64,000 nucleotides of DNA from assembly GCF_028595305.1 (NCBI RefSeq), contig NZ_JAQQXS010000002.1, positions 186,001 through 250,000 on the forward strand, read 5' to 3'. The notes under the pieces were generated by a model that made no database searches, had not been told where the DNA came from, and saw nothing but the letters and a program-made list of their open reading frames with translations. Made by a program: the position numbers and the translations under genes. Position 1 is the stretch's first letter. The number at the start of each line of letters is the position of its first letter. Source of the DNA: Roseateles koreensis (GTDB lineage: Bacteria > Pseudomonadota > Gammaproteobacteria > Burkholderiales > Burkholderiaceae_C). This document shows positions 45,561-55,553 of this stretch, in pieces.

Positions 45561-47310
45561 ACAACTCACCGGCAAAGAGCGGCCCTGGGCCTCGGTGGGC
45601 CTGCTGCTTGAATCAGCCTCCCCTGAAAAGCAGCAACTGCGCCGCGGCGTGGCATGGCTGCTGGTGGCCGCGGGCCTGGAGGCCTTGGGACCGATTCTCG
45701 GCAAGCGCTTCATCGATAACCATTTGCTACCGCGCCAGTTCGACGTCATGGCCATGGCCCAACTGCTCGCCGCACTGCTGGTGTGCGGGTGGTCTGCCAG
45801 CTGGATTCGCTACGCCCAGCTCAGCCGCATGGCCGGCGTGGCACAGCGCTCGGTGCTGCGCCTGCGCGAGCGGGTGTATGCGCACGTGCTGGCTTTGCCC
45901 ATGGCCTTTTTTGACCGGGCCATCACGGGGCAGTTGGTCAGCCGCGTCACCAACGACAGTGAAGCCGTGAACACGCTGTACCGCCAAGTGCTGTACGTGA
46001 TGCTGGACTCCAGCATCGTGGTGCTCGGCTCCTTGATCGCGATGGCTTGGCTGGACTGGCACCTGATGCTGATCGTCGCCACCCTGATCCCCGCCATGCT
46101 GGTGATCATCTTGCTATATCAGCGCCTGAGTGCGCCGGCCGTGGCGCGCGCGCGCCAGCTGCGCAGCGAGATCAACGCGCAGATGGCCGAGAGCATGGCC
46201 GGCATGGCGATGCTGCAGGCGGCGGGCGCGGCCGCCCGGTTTGGGGCGCGCTTTGAGCACACCAACAAGGCCCACTGGTCCGCCCGCATTGATGAGCTCA
46301 AAGCCAATGCCTGGCTGCTGCGGCCGGCGCTGGACTTGCTGAATGTTTTGCTGCTGGTGACCGTGATCTATGGCTTCGGCCGGCGCGATTTATCGGGGCT
46401 GGAGGTGGGCCTGCTCTACGCCTTTTTGAGCTACATCGCCCGCGTGGTGGAACCCCTGATTCAGATCACGATGCAATTCGGCCAGTTGCAGCAATCCATG
46501 GTGGCCGCCGCACGAGTGCGCAGCCTGCTGCAGGAAATGGCGCCGGTGCCGCAAGGGCAAAACGGCCGCGACATTCAGCACGGCCGCATTGCCATCGGGC
46601 AACTGAGCTTTGGCTACGCGCCCGAGCGCCCGGTGCTGCACGAACTCAATCTCGACATCGCTGCGGGTGATTTTGTGGGCATCGTCGGCCATACGGGCAG
46701 CGGCAAGTCCACGCTCTTGTCTTTGTTGCTGCGGTTTTACACGCCGCAATTGGGCCGCATCGAGATTGACGGCCAAGCGCTGGCCAGCATCCCCGATGAC
46801 CGCTTCCGACAAGCCGTGGGATTGGTGCCGCAAGAACCCTATCTGATGGCCGCCACAGCACGTGAAAATATCGCAATGGGCCGCAACATCAGCGAGGCCG
46901 ATTTGCGCGCCGCCGCCGAAGCCGCCCGTATTGCCGAGTTTCTCGACGCCTTGCCGCAAGGCTGGGACACGCTGCTGGGCGAAGGCGGCGCCCGGGTCTC
47001 CACGGGGCAGAAGCAGTTGATCGCGATGGCACGCGCCTTGGCGGGCAAGCCCCGGATCTTGTTTCTGGATGAAGCCACCTCCAGCATCGACAGCGCCACT
47101 GAGCGCGTCATCAGCGAGGCCTTGACCGCGCTGCACGGCCAGGTGACGGTGTTGGCCATTGCGCACCGACTCTCCACCATCCGGGCGGCCGACCAGATCA
47201 TTGTGCTCAACCACGGGCATCTGGCGGAGCGCGGCCGGCATGAAGAGTTGATGGCGCGCGAAGGCGGCATCTACCAGCGGTTGGTGCAGTTGCAGGATCT
47301 CAGCGATTGA
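45547..47310 (+). CDS. ABC exporter half-transporter B (MdlB-like)
   Basis: The 587-residue partner of the previous half-transporter. It has six membrane helices and an ATPase domain with Walker A GHTGSGKST (about 380) and an intact Walker B LFLDEATSSID (about 503). The signature is altered, VSTGQ instead of LSGGQ (about 484). This completes a heterodimer of one active and one degenerate ATP site, as in TM287/288 and MdlAB. Confidence 0.88.
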   Translation: MQTPEQLTGKERPWASVGLLLESASPEKQQLRRGVAWLLVAAGLEALGPILGKRFIDNHLLPRQFDVMAMAQLLAALLVCGWSASWIRYAQLSRMAGVAQRSVLRLRERVYAHVLALPMAFFDRAITGQLVSRVTNDSEAVNTLYRQVLYVMLDSSIVVLGSLIAMAWLDWHLMLIVATLIPAMLVIILLYQRLSAPAVARARQLRSEINAQMAESMAGMAMLQAAGAAARFGARFEHTNKAHWSARIDELKANAWLLRPALDLLNVLLLVTVIYGFGRRDLSGLEVGLLYAFLSYIARVVEPLIQITMQFGQLQQSMVAAARVRSLLQEMAPVPQGQNGRDIQHGRIAIGQLSFGYAPERPVLHELNLDIAAGDFVGIVGHTGSGKSTLLSLLLRFYTPQLGRIEIDGQALASIPDDRFRQAVGLVPQEPYLMAATARENIAMGRNISEADLRAAAEAARIAEFLDALPQGWDTLLGEGGARVSTGQKQLIAMARALAGKPRILFLDEATSSIDSATERVISEALTALHGQVTVLAIAHRLSTIRAADQIIVLNHGHLAERGRHEELMAREGGIYQRLVQLQDLSD

Positions 47311-47356
47311 GCGCGCACCGGCGGGCGCCGCCAGCTGCCCGCCTCGTGCCATGCCC

Positions 47357-47542
47357 CTACAACAGCATCGCCAGCCGCTCGAGGATCAACACAGCGAAAA
47401 ACGCGAGGCCGGCCAAGACGGTCCATTTGACGATCAGCAAGCCGCGCTGGCGCCACACCACCTGCTGGGTGCCGATGTACAGGGCGAAACAGATCACGCC
47501 TGCAAACAGCAGCAAGCCAACCACCAGTCGAAACAACATCAT
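47357..47542 (-). CDS. Small membrane protein of unknown function
   Basis: A 61-residue protein with two hydrophobic helices (about 4-22 and 35-58) separated by a basic WRQRG loop. It starts with two adjacent ATG codons, lies downstream of lpxC on the same strand, and may be cotranscribed with it. I recognise no family. Its regular hydrophobic-basic-hydrophobic layout makes real coding likely. Confidence 0.65.
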   Translation of the reverse strand: MMLFRLVVGLLLFAGVICFALYIGTQQVVWRQRGLLIVKWTVLAGLAFFAVLILERLAMLL

Positions 47543-47569
47543 GGCGCGCTACTCATTCGCGGTGATCAG

Positions 47570-48505
47570 TTACCAGGCCGGCGCCAACTGAGCGAAGCCG
47601 GCCGGCGCCTGCGCTTCGTCTTCAAAGGTGACGATTTCATAGGCGGTTTCGTCCGCCAGCAGGGCGCGCAGCAGTTTGTTGTTGAGTGCGTGCCCGCCCT
47701 TGAACGAGGTGTAGGCTGCCAGCAGCGGGTGGCCCACCACCTGCATGTCGCCGATCGCGTCGAGAATCTTGTGTTTGACGAACTCGTCGTCGTAGCGCAG
47801 GCCATCGGCATTGAGCACGCGGTAGTCGTCGACCACGATGGCATTGTCCATCGAACCACCCAGCGTCAAGCCGCGAGAGCGCATGACCTCGATATCGCTG
47901 GTCATGCCAAAGGTGCGGGCGCGGGCGATTTCACGCTTGTATTGGCCCGACCCCATATCGAACACATACTGCTGGCCCGTTGCAGAAACCGCCGGGTTGT
48001 CAAACTCGATCTCGAAGCTCAGCGTGTACCCATGATGCGGCGCCAGGCGCGCCCACATCAGGCGCTTGCCCTCGCCTTGCCGCACTTCCACGGTTTTTTT
48101 GACGCGCAGGAATTTCTTGGGCGCATTCTGCTGCTCGATGCCGGCGCTTTGGAGCAGGTAGACAAAACTTGCGGCGGAGCCATCCAGCACGGGCACTTCG
48201 TCTGCGTTGATGTCGACGTAGAGATTGTCCAGCCCCAGGCCCGCGCAGGCGGAGAGCAAGTGCTCAATGGTCTGCACCTTGGGCGCGCCCGGGTCGCCGC
48301 CGGGGCTGACGGTGGTGGCCATGCGGGTGTCGCACACGGTGTCAGCACGCACCGGAATGTCAACCGGGGTGTTGAGATCTATCCGCCGAAACACGATCCC
48401 GGTGTCCGGTGCCGCCGGGCGCAGCGTCATTTCAACCCGTTGCCCGCTGTGGATGCCTACGCCCACGGCGCGGGTCAGACTCTTGAGTGTTCTTTGTTGC
48501 AGCAT
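47570..48505 (-). CDS. lpxC: UDP-3-O-acyl-N-acetylglucosamine deacetylase
   Basis: A zinc amidase committing UDP-GlcNAc to lipid A. The [14 protein letters not shown] motif supplies the first zinc histidine, and [10 protein letters not shown] and [15 protein letters not shown] supply the second His/Asp pair and the general acid region. The 311 residues match the family. It follows the dcw cluster as usual, but here a sensor kinase gene lies between it and ftsZ, only 24 bases upstream. Confidence 0.97.
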   Translation of the reverse strand: MLQQRTLKSLTRAVGVGIHSGQRVEMTLRPAAPDTGIVFRRIDLNTPVDIPVRADTVCDTRMATTVSPGGDPGAPKVQTIEHLLSACAGLGLDNLYVDINADEVPVLDGSAASFVYLLQSAGIEQQNAPKKFLRVKKTVEVRQGEGKRLMWARLAPHHGYTLSFEIEFDNPAVSATGQQYVFDMGSGQYKREIARARTFGMTSDIEVMRSRGLTLGGSMDNAIVVDDYRVLNADGLRYDDEFVKHKILDAIGDMQVVGHPLLAAYTSFKGGHALNNKLLRALLADETAYEIVTFEDEAQAPAGFAQLAPAW

Positions 48506-48529
48506 GCTGGCGATTTTCCGTGAAAACCC

Positions 48530-50629
48530 TTAACTGTGCTTGTCTGGGGGCTCTGGGCGATGCACAGGCAGGCGCAGGCTCAAGCGCGTGCCCTGGCCCG
48601 GGCTGGATTCAATCCGCACCGAACCGCCCAGGCGCTGCGCACGCCGTTGCTGGCTCTTGAGGCCCCGGCCCCGCGGCGCGTTCTCGACATCAAAGCCGGT
48701 GCCGTCGTCTTCCACCCGTATTTCCACATAACTGCTGTGATGGCGCGTCACCAGGCGCACCCGGCCCGCATTGGCGTGCTTGATCACATTGGTCAGGGCC
48801 TCCTGCATCAGGCGCAGCACATGCAAGGCGTCGGGTGGCTCCAGCCAGGTGAGCGGAGGCAGGTCTTGAACGTCCCACTCGAGATGCAGCCCGCCCGCCT
48901 GCAAACGCTTGCCGAGCCGGTAGCGCATGGTCGCAAGGAGTGACACCAGGTCATGGCCAATGGGCTCCAGGGAGTCGATGACCAAGCGCAGATCGTCCAC
49001 GCATTCACGCAGCACTTCTACCACCCGATCCTGGCCCATGGTGCCTTGCTCCACCGCCACCATGGCGGACAGCAGGGACGAACCCAATCCGTCATGCATG
49101 TCTTGCATCAGCCGCTGGCGCTCCAGCAGCAGAGCCTGCTGACGCTCCGCCTCCCGCAAACGGTCGTGCTGGGCCTGCAACTCGCGACTTTGCGCGTCCA
49201 GGCGCTGGGCCAGGTTTTCATTCAGCAAAGCCACCTCGAACAACGCGCCCACATAACGGTTTTGCACCGCGTACAAAAAGCTGGCGACCATCATGAGCGT
49301 GGCAAAGGGCATGACGTAGATGTGCTCCTGCCACGTCCAGCCCGCCAGCATGACCAAGTCGTGGATGCCCAGCAGCAAACTCAGGAACATGCTCACCGCA
49401 ATAATGCGCAAGCCGTAGCGGCGCTCATTGAAGGCGATCACCGCCACAAACAGGGTGCACACCGCCCCAACCACCGCGTTGACCGCATGCTGGGCGACCA
49501 GTGCGTCGAACATGCCCCGCCACAGAGGCAGGGTCATCAGGCTGCCGAGCACGACGAACGAAATCAATCCCTTCTCGAAGCGCGGAAACTGCCTTCTCGA
49601 AAACCGCAGCACGAACAAGAAGGTCAACACCATGACCCAAGACATGGAGGCGTGCGTCAACCACCAAAACCATTCCAGGCCCAAGCGAGTGCGAGGCAGG
49701 TCCACGTGGTAATGCAGATTGCGCAGCAACCAACCCACGGCCGCCAGTGCGAACAAGAGATAGGCGGAGTCATCTCGTCGCTTGACCCACAAGGACATCG
49801 AAAACAAACCCAACACCACCAAAGTCAGGCCAGTGGCCTGAGGCACGCCAATCTGCAAGGCCCAGCGCCGGCGGTAGCGCGGCTCCAGGTCTTCTCGCGG
49901 CCCCAACCAGACGGATGACACCGCATAAAAATTGTCATTGAGCACGGGCACCGCCAGCACAATTTCCAGCGATTGGTCTCGGCTCAGCTCCGTGAGCGCC
50001 GCAGGAAACACCACCCACAACGGTCGCACCCACTGCTCACGGGCGCCCGCCTGGTTGTCGAACACAGGCCGCCAGCCTTCATCGGTATGCACCAGCACTG
50101 CGGCGGCCATGGTGACCAGCCGCGGGATGTACAAGGCCATGCTGGTGGGCCAGAAGCCCTGGTCAGAATCAAAGCGAAAGCGGTACCAGCGCATCTGGTA
50201 GAGCTTGTCGGCATTGAAATGGCTGCCCACATCACGGCTGCGGGTATCGGGCAGTTGAACGGGCTTCCAGTTGGCCGGTGCGGTCGGCGGCTGCAAATGC
50301 GCCGGCAAACTGCCGGGGCTGCCATCCATGGCGCGCAAGGCGGCCCACCATTCATTCAAATCGTCACCCGACCATTGGCTCAACGCCAACTCCGCCGAGC
50401 GCATGTGTTGGCCCGACGGTACTGGAGCCACGCCCGGCGTGGTCAGACCCTGGGCGTGCACCTGCGGCAAGGCAAGTGTCCCAAGCACCAGCATGGCCCC
50501 CGACAGCCATCTAGACAGCCCCAATCCACAGGACAAGCCACCAGGCAGTGCGGCCAAAACCAGAGATTTCAGTACACGGACTGGTGCGGTCACACGGGCA
50601 GAAAAACCGGGCAGCGCGGTATCAGGCAT
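48530..50629 (-). CDS. Sensor histidine kinase, 7TM-DISM type
   Basis: About 699 residues. A signal peptide (cleavage near VHAQ, residue 60) leads a periplasmic sensing region to about 255. Seven membrane helices follow (about 255-480), then a coiled coil, a HisKA_3-like phospho-acceptor LMQDMHDGLGSS (His512), and an ATP-binding domain with EALTNVIKHA and DDGTGFD. I use the ATG giving MPDTALPGF; an in-frame GTG at 50671 would add 14 residues. It lies between ftsZ and lpxC with no cognate response regulator beside it. Confidence 0.85.
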   Translation of the reverse strand: MPDTALPGFSARVTAPVRVLKSLVLAALPGGLSCGLGLSRWLSGAMLVLGTLALPQVHAQGLTTPGVAPVPSGQHMRSAELALSQWSGDDLNEWWAALRAMDGSPGSLPAHLQPPTAPANWKPVQLPDTRSRDVGSHFNADKLYQMRWYRFRFDSDQGFWPTSMALYIPRLVTMAAAVLVHTDEGWRPVFDNQAGAREQWVRPLWVVFPAALTELSRDQSLEIVLAVPVLNDNFYAVSSVWLGPREDLEPRYRRRWALQIGVPQATGLTLVVLGLFSMSLWVKRRDDSAYLLFALAAVGWLLRNLHYHVDLPRTRLGLEWFWWLTHASMSWVMVLTFLFVLRFSRRQFPRFEKGLISFVVLGSLMTLPLWRGMFDALVAQHAVNAVVGAVCTLFVAVIAFNERRYGLRIIAVSMFLSLLLGIHDLVMLAGWTWQEHIYVMPFATLMMVASFLYAVQNRYVGALFEVALLNENLAQRLDAQSRELQAQHDRLREAERQQALLLERQRLMQDMHDGLGSSLLSAMVAVEQGTMGQDRVVEVLRECVDDLRLVIDSLEPIGHDLVSLLATMRYRLGKRLQAGGLHLEWDVQDLPPLTWLEPPDALHVLRLMQEALTNVIKHANAGRVRLVTRHHSSYVEIRVEDDGTGFDVENAPRGRGLKSQQRRAQRLGGSVRIESSPGQGTRLSLRLPVHRPEPPDKHS

Positions 50630-50671
50630 TCGACAAAGCACACGAGAACATGGTGGTCCTAACAAATCCAC

Positions 50672-51038
50672 AAAGCACCGTCAGCGCTTGTGACGGTCAC
50701 GGAGCTTTGCCTTCATCACAGGTTTGCGAGGCGCGCAAACCGCGGATCGATACCCGCACCGTCAATGTATCGAACAATTTGAGCCGCGCTCAGGAAACGC
50801 AACTCAACGTCATCTTTCTTCGTGCGCGTCAAACCTCACCTGGAGGCGAAGCATGCCACAGCATCTGCTCGCCTTGGCTGGCCGTCGGGCTGGTCACAAC
50901 GCTGAACCAGCGATAAGGTAAAAAAAACAAGCCCGGCGCGTGATGACGATCACGCGCCGGGCTTCGGAGGCTGTCTTGGCCAGAGCTTGACCGGCGGTCG
51001 ATCTGCTTCAGCGCGCTTCGATCAACCGATCAAGCTGA
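50672..51038. other. Spacer between kinase and ftsZ
   Basis: The 367 bases contain the ftsZ terminator. They also hold two small palindromes ahead of the kinase gene: GTGAC-G-GTCAC at 50690-50700 and GGTTTGCG-AGGCG-CGCAAACC at 50721-50741. These are operator candidates for the kinase-lpxC unit. No gene is visible. Confidence 0.6.
50919..50963 (-). terminator. Strong intrinsic terminator after ftsZ
   Basis: A perfect 15-bp stem (arms 50930-50944 and 50949-50963, loop GACG) is followed on the minus strand by a T-rich run. It closes the division cluster, so the kinase and lpxC need their own promoter. Confidence 0.88.
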
Positions 51039-52295
51039 TCAATCGGCCTGCTTGCGCAGGAAAGCCGGGATTTCAATTTCGTCCATGCCGTTGGAGGACA
51101 GGGCCTCCACCTTGGCGGCGGCCGTACGGCCGTGGCGCCACACGCTGGGCACGCTCATGCCGGCAAAGTCATTGCCGCCACCCAAGGCGGGCGACTGACT
51201 GACGCCGCCGTGCGCGCTGTGCCCAGCACCACCGGCCGCGCCCATGTTGACCGCCTGCGTCAGCACCGGCATATTGTCGGTACCGGTGCGCAGTTGAACC
51301 TGCGACTGCACCACCTGCAGCGGCGCCGCCTGGCGCGCACGTTGTGACGACAGGCCGGTTGCAATCACGGTCACACGCAGGGCATCGCCCAGGCTTTCGT
51401 CATAGGCAGTGCCGAAGATGACATGCGCTTCATCGGCGGCATAGCGCTTGATGGCGTTCATGGCGTTGCGCGATTCGCTCAGCTTGAAATTGTTCTTGCC
51501 GGCTGCAATCAGCACCAGCACGCCGCGTGCGCCGGACAGATCGATACCTTCCAGCAGCGGGCAGGCCACCGCCGCCTCGGCCGCCTTAACAGCACGGTCC
51601 GGGCCACTGGCTTGCGCCGTACCCATCATGGCTTTACCAGGCTCGCCCATCACGGTCTTGACGTCTTCGAAGTCGACGTTGACCAGACCGGGGACATGAA
51701 TAATGTCGGAGATGCCGCCCACCGCGTTTTTCAACACATCGTTGGCATGAGCAAACGCCTGATCTTGTGTGACGTCGTCGCCCAGCACATCCAGCAACTT
51801 GTCATTCAGCACCACGATGAGTGAGTCGACATTGGCTTCAAGTTCGGCCAAGCCTGCATCGGCGGCCTTGGTGCGCCGATTACCTTCAAATTCAAAAGGT
51901 TTGGTCACCACGCCGACCGTCAGGATGCCCATTTCCTTGGCAACCCGGGCAATCACCGGCGCCGCACCCGTGCCGGTACCGCCACCCATACCGGCGGTAA
52001 TGAACAGCATGTGCGCGCCCTGAATGGCATCCCGAATGCGGGCTTCAGCTTCCAGTGCAGCTTCTTGGCCCTTCTCGGGCTTGGCACCGGCGCCGAGACC
52101 GGAAACCCCCAACTGCAGGAGTTGATCTGCCTTCGAGCGATTCAGCGCCTGAGCATCAGTATTGGCGCAGATGAACTCCACGCCCTGAACGCCCTGGGCA
52201 ATCATGTGCTCAACTGCATTGCCACCACCACCACCTACACCGATCACCTTGATCTGGGTGCCTTGGTCAAACTCTTCAATCATTTCGATCGGCAT
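51039..52295 (-). CDS. ftsZ: Cell division protein FtsZ
   Basis: The tubulin-like GTPase that forms the division ring. GTP-binding GGGTGTG is at residues 104-110. The later NxxxD region and the C-terminal IPAFLRKQAD peptide, which binds FtsA and ZipA, are present. At 418 residues it is slightly longer than E. coli FtsZ because of a glycine-rich linker. It follows ftsA after 140 bases that may hold its own promoter. Confidence 0.98.
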   Translation of the reverse strand: MPIEMIEEFDQGTQIKVIGVGGGGGNAVEHMIAQGVQGVEFICANTDAQALNRSKADQLLQLGVSGLGAGAKPEKGQEAALEAEARIRDAIQGAHMLFITAGMGGGTGTGAAPVIARVAKEMGILTVGVVTKPFEFEGNRRTKAADAGLAELEANVDSLIVVLNDKLLDVLGDDVTQDQAFAHANDVLKNAVGGISDIIHVPGLVNVDFEDVKTVMGEPGKAMMGTAQASGPDRAVKAAEAAVACPLLEGIDLSGARGVLVLIAAGKNNFKLSESRNAMNAIKRYAADEAHVIFGTAYDESLGDALRVTVIATGLSSQRARQAAPLQVVQSQVQLRTGTDNMPVLTQAVNMGAAGGAGHSAHGGVSQSPALGGGNDFAGMSVPSVWRHGRTAAAKVEALSSNGMDEIEIPAFLRKQAD

Positions 52296-52435
52296 AAGAA
52301 ACCTCCTGCACCAATTGTGCCGTTATTACCGGTGAAAAACCACAGGGATGACCCTCTTTTTTCACGCTCTGCCGCTGAATTCCGACAGTTCATTTTTGAA
52401 AATCCCTGATCTCGCCAAACTCGCGCCGCAGCGCT

Positions 52436-53665
52436 TCAGAAATTACCGAGAAACCAATCTTTTGCGCGGCCAAATGCGGTCTTCATCGAGCCCGCTTGTT
52501 GCGCTGCTTTCAAACCCCGGGTGCGCGACATGCGGGCTTCTTCGAGCAAACCCATAACCGTTGCCGAGCGCGGGTTGGAAACCATGTCGAAGAGCGCCCC
52601 GCTATAAGTCGGATTGCCACGGCGGACTGGTTTGAGAAATATATCCTCCGCCAACTCAATCATGCCCGGCATGACGGAGGAGCCGCCTGTCAAAACGATT
52701 CCGGACGACAGCAATTCTTCGTAACCACTTTCCCGAATCACTTGCTGAACCAGCGAGAAAATCTCTTCAACCCGCGGTTCGATCACCCCTGCCAAAGCCT
52801 GCTTGGACAACATGCGCGGCGCACGGTCGCCCAGCCCTGGCACCTCGACCTGGTCCGCTGGATCGGCCAGCAATTGCTTGGCCACACCGTGCTCAACCTT
52901 GATTTCTTCCGCATCCTTGGTGGGGGTGCGCAGCGCCATGGCAATATCGCTGGTGATCAAATCACCGGCAATTGGTATTACAGCGGTATGACGGATGGAG
53001 CCGCCAGTGAATATCGCCACGTCCGTCGTACCCGCACCAATATCCACAATGGCGACACCGAGGTCGCGTTCATCGGAGGTCAATGCTGCATGGCTGGATG
53101 CACTGGGATTTAAAACCAGCTGATCCACTTCAAGACCACATCGGCGCACGCATTTCACAATGTTTTCTGCCGCGCTTTGTGCGCCCGTCACAATATGCAC
53201 CTTGACCTCAAGGCGTCCGCCGCTCATGCCAATAGGTTCTTTAACCTCGTGGCCATCGATGACAAATTCCTGTGGTTCAACCAGCAACAAACGCTGATCG
53301 TTGGGAATATTGATGGCTTTGGCAGTTTCCACCACACGGGCCACATCGACTGGCGTCACCTCTTTGTCACGCACAATCACCATGCCAGTGGAGTTTTGGC
53401 CGCGAATATGGCTGCCTGTAATGCCTGTATATACGCGGGAAATTTTGCAGTCGGCCATCATTTCAGCCTCTTTCAAGGCCTGCTGGATAGACTGGACGGT
53501 TGCGTCAATATTCACCACCACGCCGCGTTTGAGGCCATGCGAAGTGGCCACACCCAGGCCTGCAATCCGCAATTCGCCATTGCCCAACACCTCGGCCACC
53601 ACCGCCATGATCTTGGCGGTACCGATATCCAGGCCGACGACCAAATCCTTGTATTCCTTGGCCAT
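52436..53665 (-). CDS. ftsA: Cell division protein FtsA
   Basis: An actin-like membrane tether for FtsZ. The 409-residue protein begins KEYKDLVVGLDIGTAKI (phosphate 1 region). DIGAGTTDVAIF (phosphate 2) and TGGSSVMPGM (adenosine) follow, and the C-terminal amphipathic helix ends GRAKDWFLGNF. It sits between ftsQ and ftsZ as expected. Confidence 0.97.
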   Translation of the reverse strand: MAKEYKDLVVGLDIGTAKIMAVVAEVLGNGELRIAGLGVATSHGLKRGVVVNIDATVQSIQQALKEAEMMADCKISRVYTGITGSHIRGQNSTGMVIVRDKEVTPVDVARVVETAKAINIPNDQRLLLVEPQEFVIDGHEVKEPIGMSGGRLEVKVHIVTGAQSAAENIVKCVRRCGLEVDQLVLNPSASSHAALTSDERDLGVAIVDIGAGTTDVAIFTGGSIRHTAVIPIAGDLITSDIAMALRTPTKDAEEIKVEHGVAKQLLADPADQVEVPGLGDRAPRMLSKQALAGVIEPRVEEIFSLVQQVIRESGYEELLSSGIVLTGGSSVMPGMIELAEDIFLKPVRRGNPTYSGALFDMVSNPRSATVMGLLEEARMSRTRGLKAAQQAGSMKTAFGRAKDWFLGNF

Positions 53666-53716
53666 GTTTTCTTTTCCTTAGGTTTTTCTCTGCAGCACTG
53701 AGGGCTATGACACAAA

Positions 53717-54553
53717 TCAACGGGCGGCCTTACCGGCGGCGGCGGCGGGTCGCGTGGTGGATACCCCACGCAAACGCAGCGCAAACCCATCGGCATGACG
53801 CAAATCGGCGGACAAAACTGGTGCTTGGTACCGGGACGTCACCTGGGTGACAGTACGAACATACTGGCCGTAGCGGGCCAGCACCTCCTCCGGTGACCCG
53901 CGGCCCAATTCCAGCACCGCACCTTTTTCGAGCGTGACGCGCCAAGAGCCTCGGCCGGACAAATCCAGGCGCTCCACACTGTCATCCAGGGCCTGGGTTT
54001 GCGCCTGCAATTGGCGCCACATCTGCAACATCACGGTGGCGGTGCCCTTGGGGCCCGCCAAAACCGGCAAATCATCGTCTTCGACATCACCCAGATTGGC
54101 CTGAAACACTTCGCCATAGCTGTTCACCAGACTTCGGTCGACACCCGAATCACTGGCCGCATCGTCAGCCCCAGCCTCCCAATATGCGGCCGGCCGGTGT
54201 TCTTCCAGCTTGACGCGCAGGCGATTGGGCCAAACCCGTTGCACCACCGCTTTGCGCACCCAAGGCACAGCCTCAAAGGCTTGGCGCCCGTTTTTCAGAT
54301 TCATACTCAAAAAACTGCCGGTGAGTTGAGGCAGGGCGTTAGCGCGCAATGAGGCCGCGCTGTTGCGAGTTACCTCGCCTTCCACCTGAATCGCCCGAAT
54401 TGCAAAAATCGGCAAACGCGTGACCCAGCGCAAACCCAGGCCGGCAGCGCCCAGCACCAAGGCCGCCAACAGCACGGCCGTGACCGCCTGCATCAGACGA
54501 ATGTCTGGCGGCAGCTGGGCTGGCAGTTGAGTGGGCGAACGGACGGCGCGCAT
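53717..54553 (-). CDS. ftsQ: Cell division protein FtsQ
   Basis: A bitopic membrane protein linking early and late divisome parts. One transmembrane helix (about 22-43) is followed by the POTRA domain (IRAIQVEGEVTRNSAASLRANAL) and the beta domain with WVRKAVVQRVWPNRLRVKLEEHRPAAYW. It lies 19 bases after ddl. The alanine-rich tail past residue 260 is not conserved in character. Confidence 0.94.
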   Translation of the reverse strand: MRAVRSPTQLPAQLPPDIRLMQAVTAVLLAALVLGAAGLGLRWVTRLPIFAIRAIQVEGEVTRNSAASLRANALPQLTGSFLSMNLKNGRQAFEAVPWVRKAVVQRVWPNRLRVKLEEHRPAAYWEAGADDAASDSGVDRSLVNSYGEVFQANLGDVEDDDLPVLAGPKGTATVMLQMWRQLQAQTQALDDSVERLDLSGRGSWRVTLEKGAVLELGRGSPEEVLARYGQYVRTVTQVTSRYQAPVLSADLRHADGFALRLRGVSTTRPAAAAGKAAR

Positions 54554-54572
54554 GGTTCAGTGTCTAAATCGC

Positions 54573-55553
54573 TCAGGCCTGGGCCGAAACGTGGTCCAGG
54601 CGGGCCTGCGACAACAGCCACAGGCACAGTTGCGGATACGAAATGCCGGCCGCTTTGGCGGACATCGGCACCAGGGAATGCGAGGTCATGCCCGGCGAGG
54701 TATTCATCTCCAACAGATAGGGCTTGCCATCGCTCTTGCGCAGCATCAGGTCGGCACGGCCCCAACCCCGGCAGCCCAGCGAGCGGTAGGCGGCAAGCAC
54801 CAGGGCCTGGATGGCCGCCTCTTGTGCCTCACTCAGCGAGCCCACGATGTAGCGCGTGGTGTCGGTGAAGTACTTGTTCTGATAGTCGTAGTTGGCGTCT
54901 GCCGCTTCGATGCGCACTGTGGGCAGGGCAAACGCCGTATCGCCCTCGCCCAACACGGGGCAGGTCAATTCAGGCCCGTCGATGAATTCCTCGCAAAGAA
55001 TTTCATCGTCGTAACGGGCGGCGAGATTGACCGCATCCAGCATTTGTGAATAGCCCATCACTTTGCTGATGCCGATGGTGGAACCCTCGTGCGGCGGCTT
55101 GACGAAGATCGGCAGGCCAAGCTCGTCAGGGATCGTCATGCAGCGCTCGCGGCTGATTTCATCCCGCTTCAACTTGACGTAACGCGGGGTGGGCAGGCCG
55201 TCGGCCAGCCACAAGCGCTTGGTGGTGATTTTGTCCATGGCCATGCTGGAGGCCATCACGCCGGAGCCGGTGTAGGGGATGCCCAGCAATTCCAACGCGC
55301 CTTGCACGGTGCCATCTTCACCACCCCGGCCATGCAGGGCAATAAAGCAGCGATCAAACCCGGCATGCTTCAACTCACCCAGTTCACGCTCTGCGGGGTC
55401 AAAAGCATGGGCGTCCACGCCCGAGTCCAGCAAGGCCTTGAGCACGCCGGGGCCCGACATGGTCAACGACACCTCGCGCTCCGCCGACATGCCGCCCATC
55501 AGCACAGCCACTTTACCCAGGGCCTTGGGGTCAATATTCAAATCAAGTTTCAT
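54573..55553 (-). CDS. ddl: D-alanine-D-alanine ligase
   Basis: An ATP-grasp ligase joining two D-alanines for peptidoglycan. [18 protein letters not shown] at the N-terminus, [26 protein letters not shown] and [13 protein letters not shown] are typical of DdlB. The ATG at 55553 overlaps the murC stop (ATGA; 326 residues); the open frame 19 codons upstream is within murC and not used. Confidence 0.96.
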   Translation of the reverse strand: MKLDLNIDPKALGKVAVLMGGMSAEREVSLTMSGPGVLKALLDSGVDAHAFDPAERELGELKHAGFDRCFIALHGRGGEDGTVQGALELLGIPYTGSGVMASSMAMDKITTKRLWLADGLPTPRYVKLKRDEISRERCMTIPDELGLPIFVKPPHEGSTIGISKVMGYSQMLDAVNLAARYDDEILCEEFIDGPELTCPVLGEGDTAFALPTVRIEAADANYDYQNKYFTDTTRYIVGSLSEAQEAAIQALVLAAYRSLGCRGWGRADLMLRKSDGKPYLLEMNTSPGMTSHSLVPMSAKAAGISYPQLCLWLLSQARLDHVSAQA

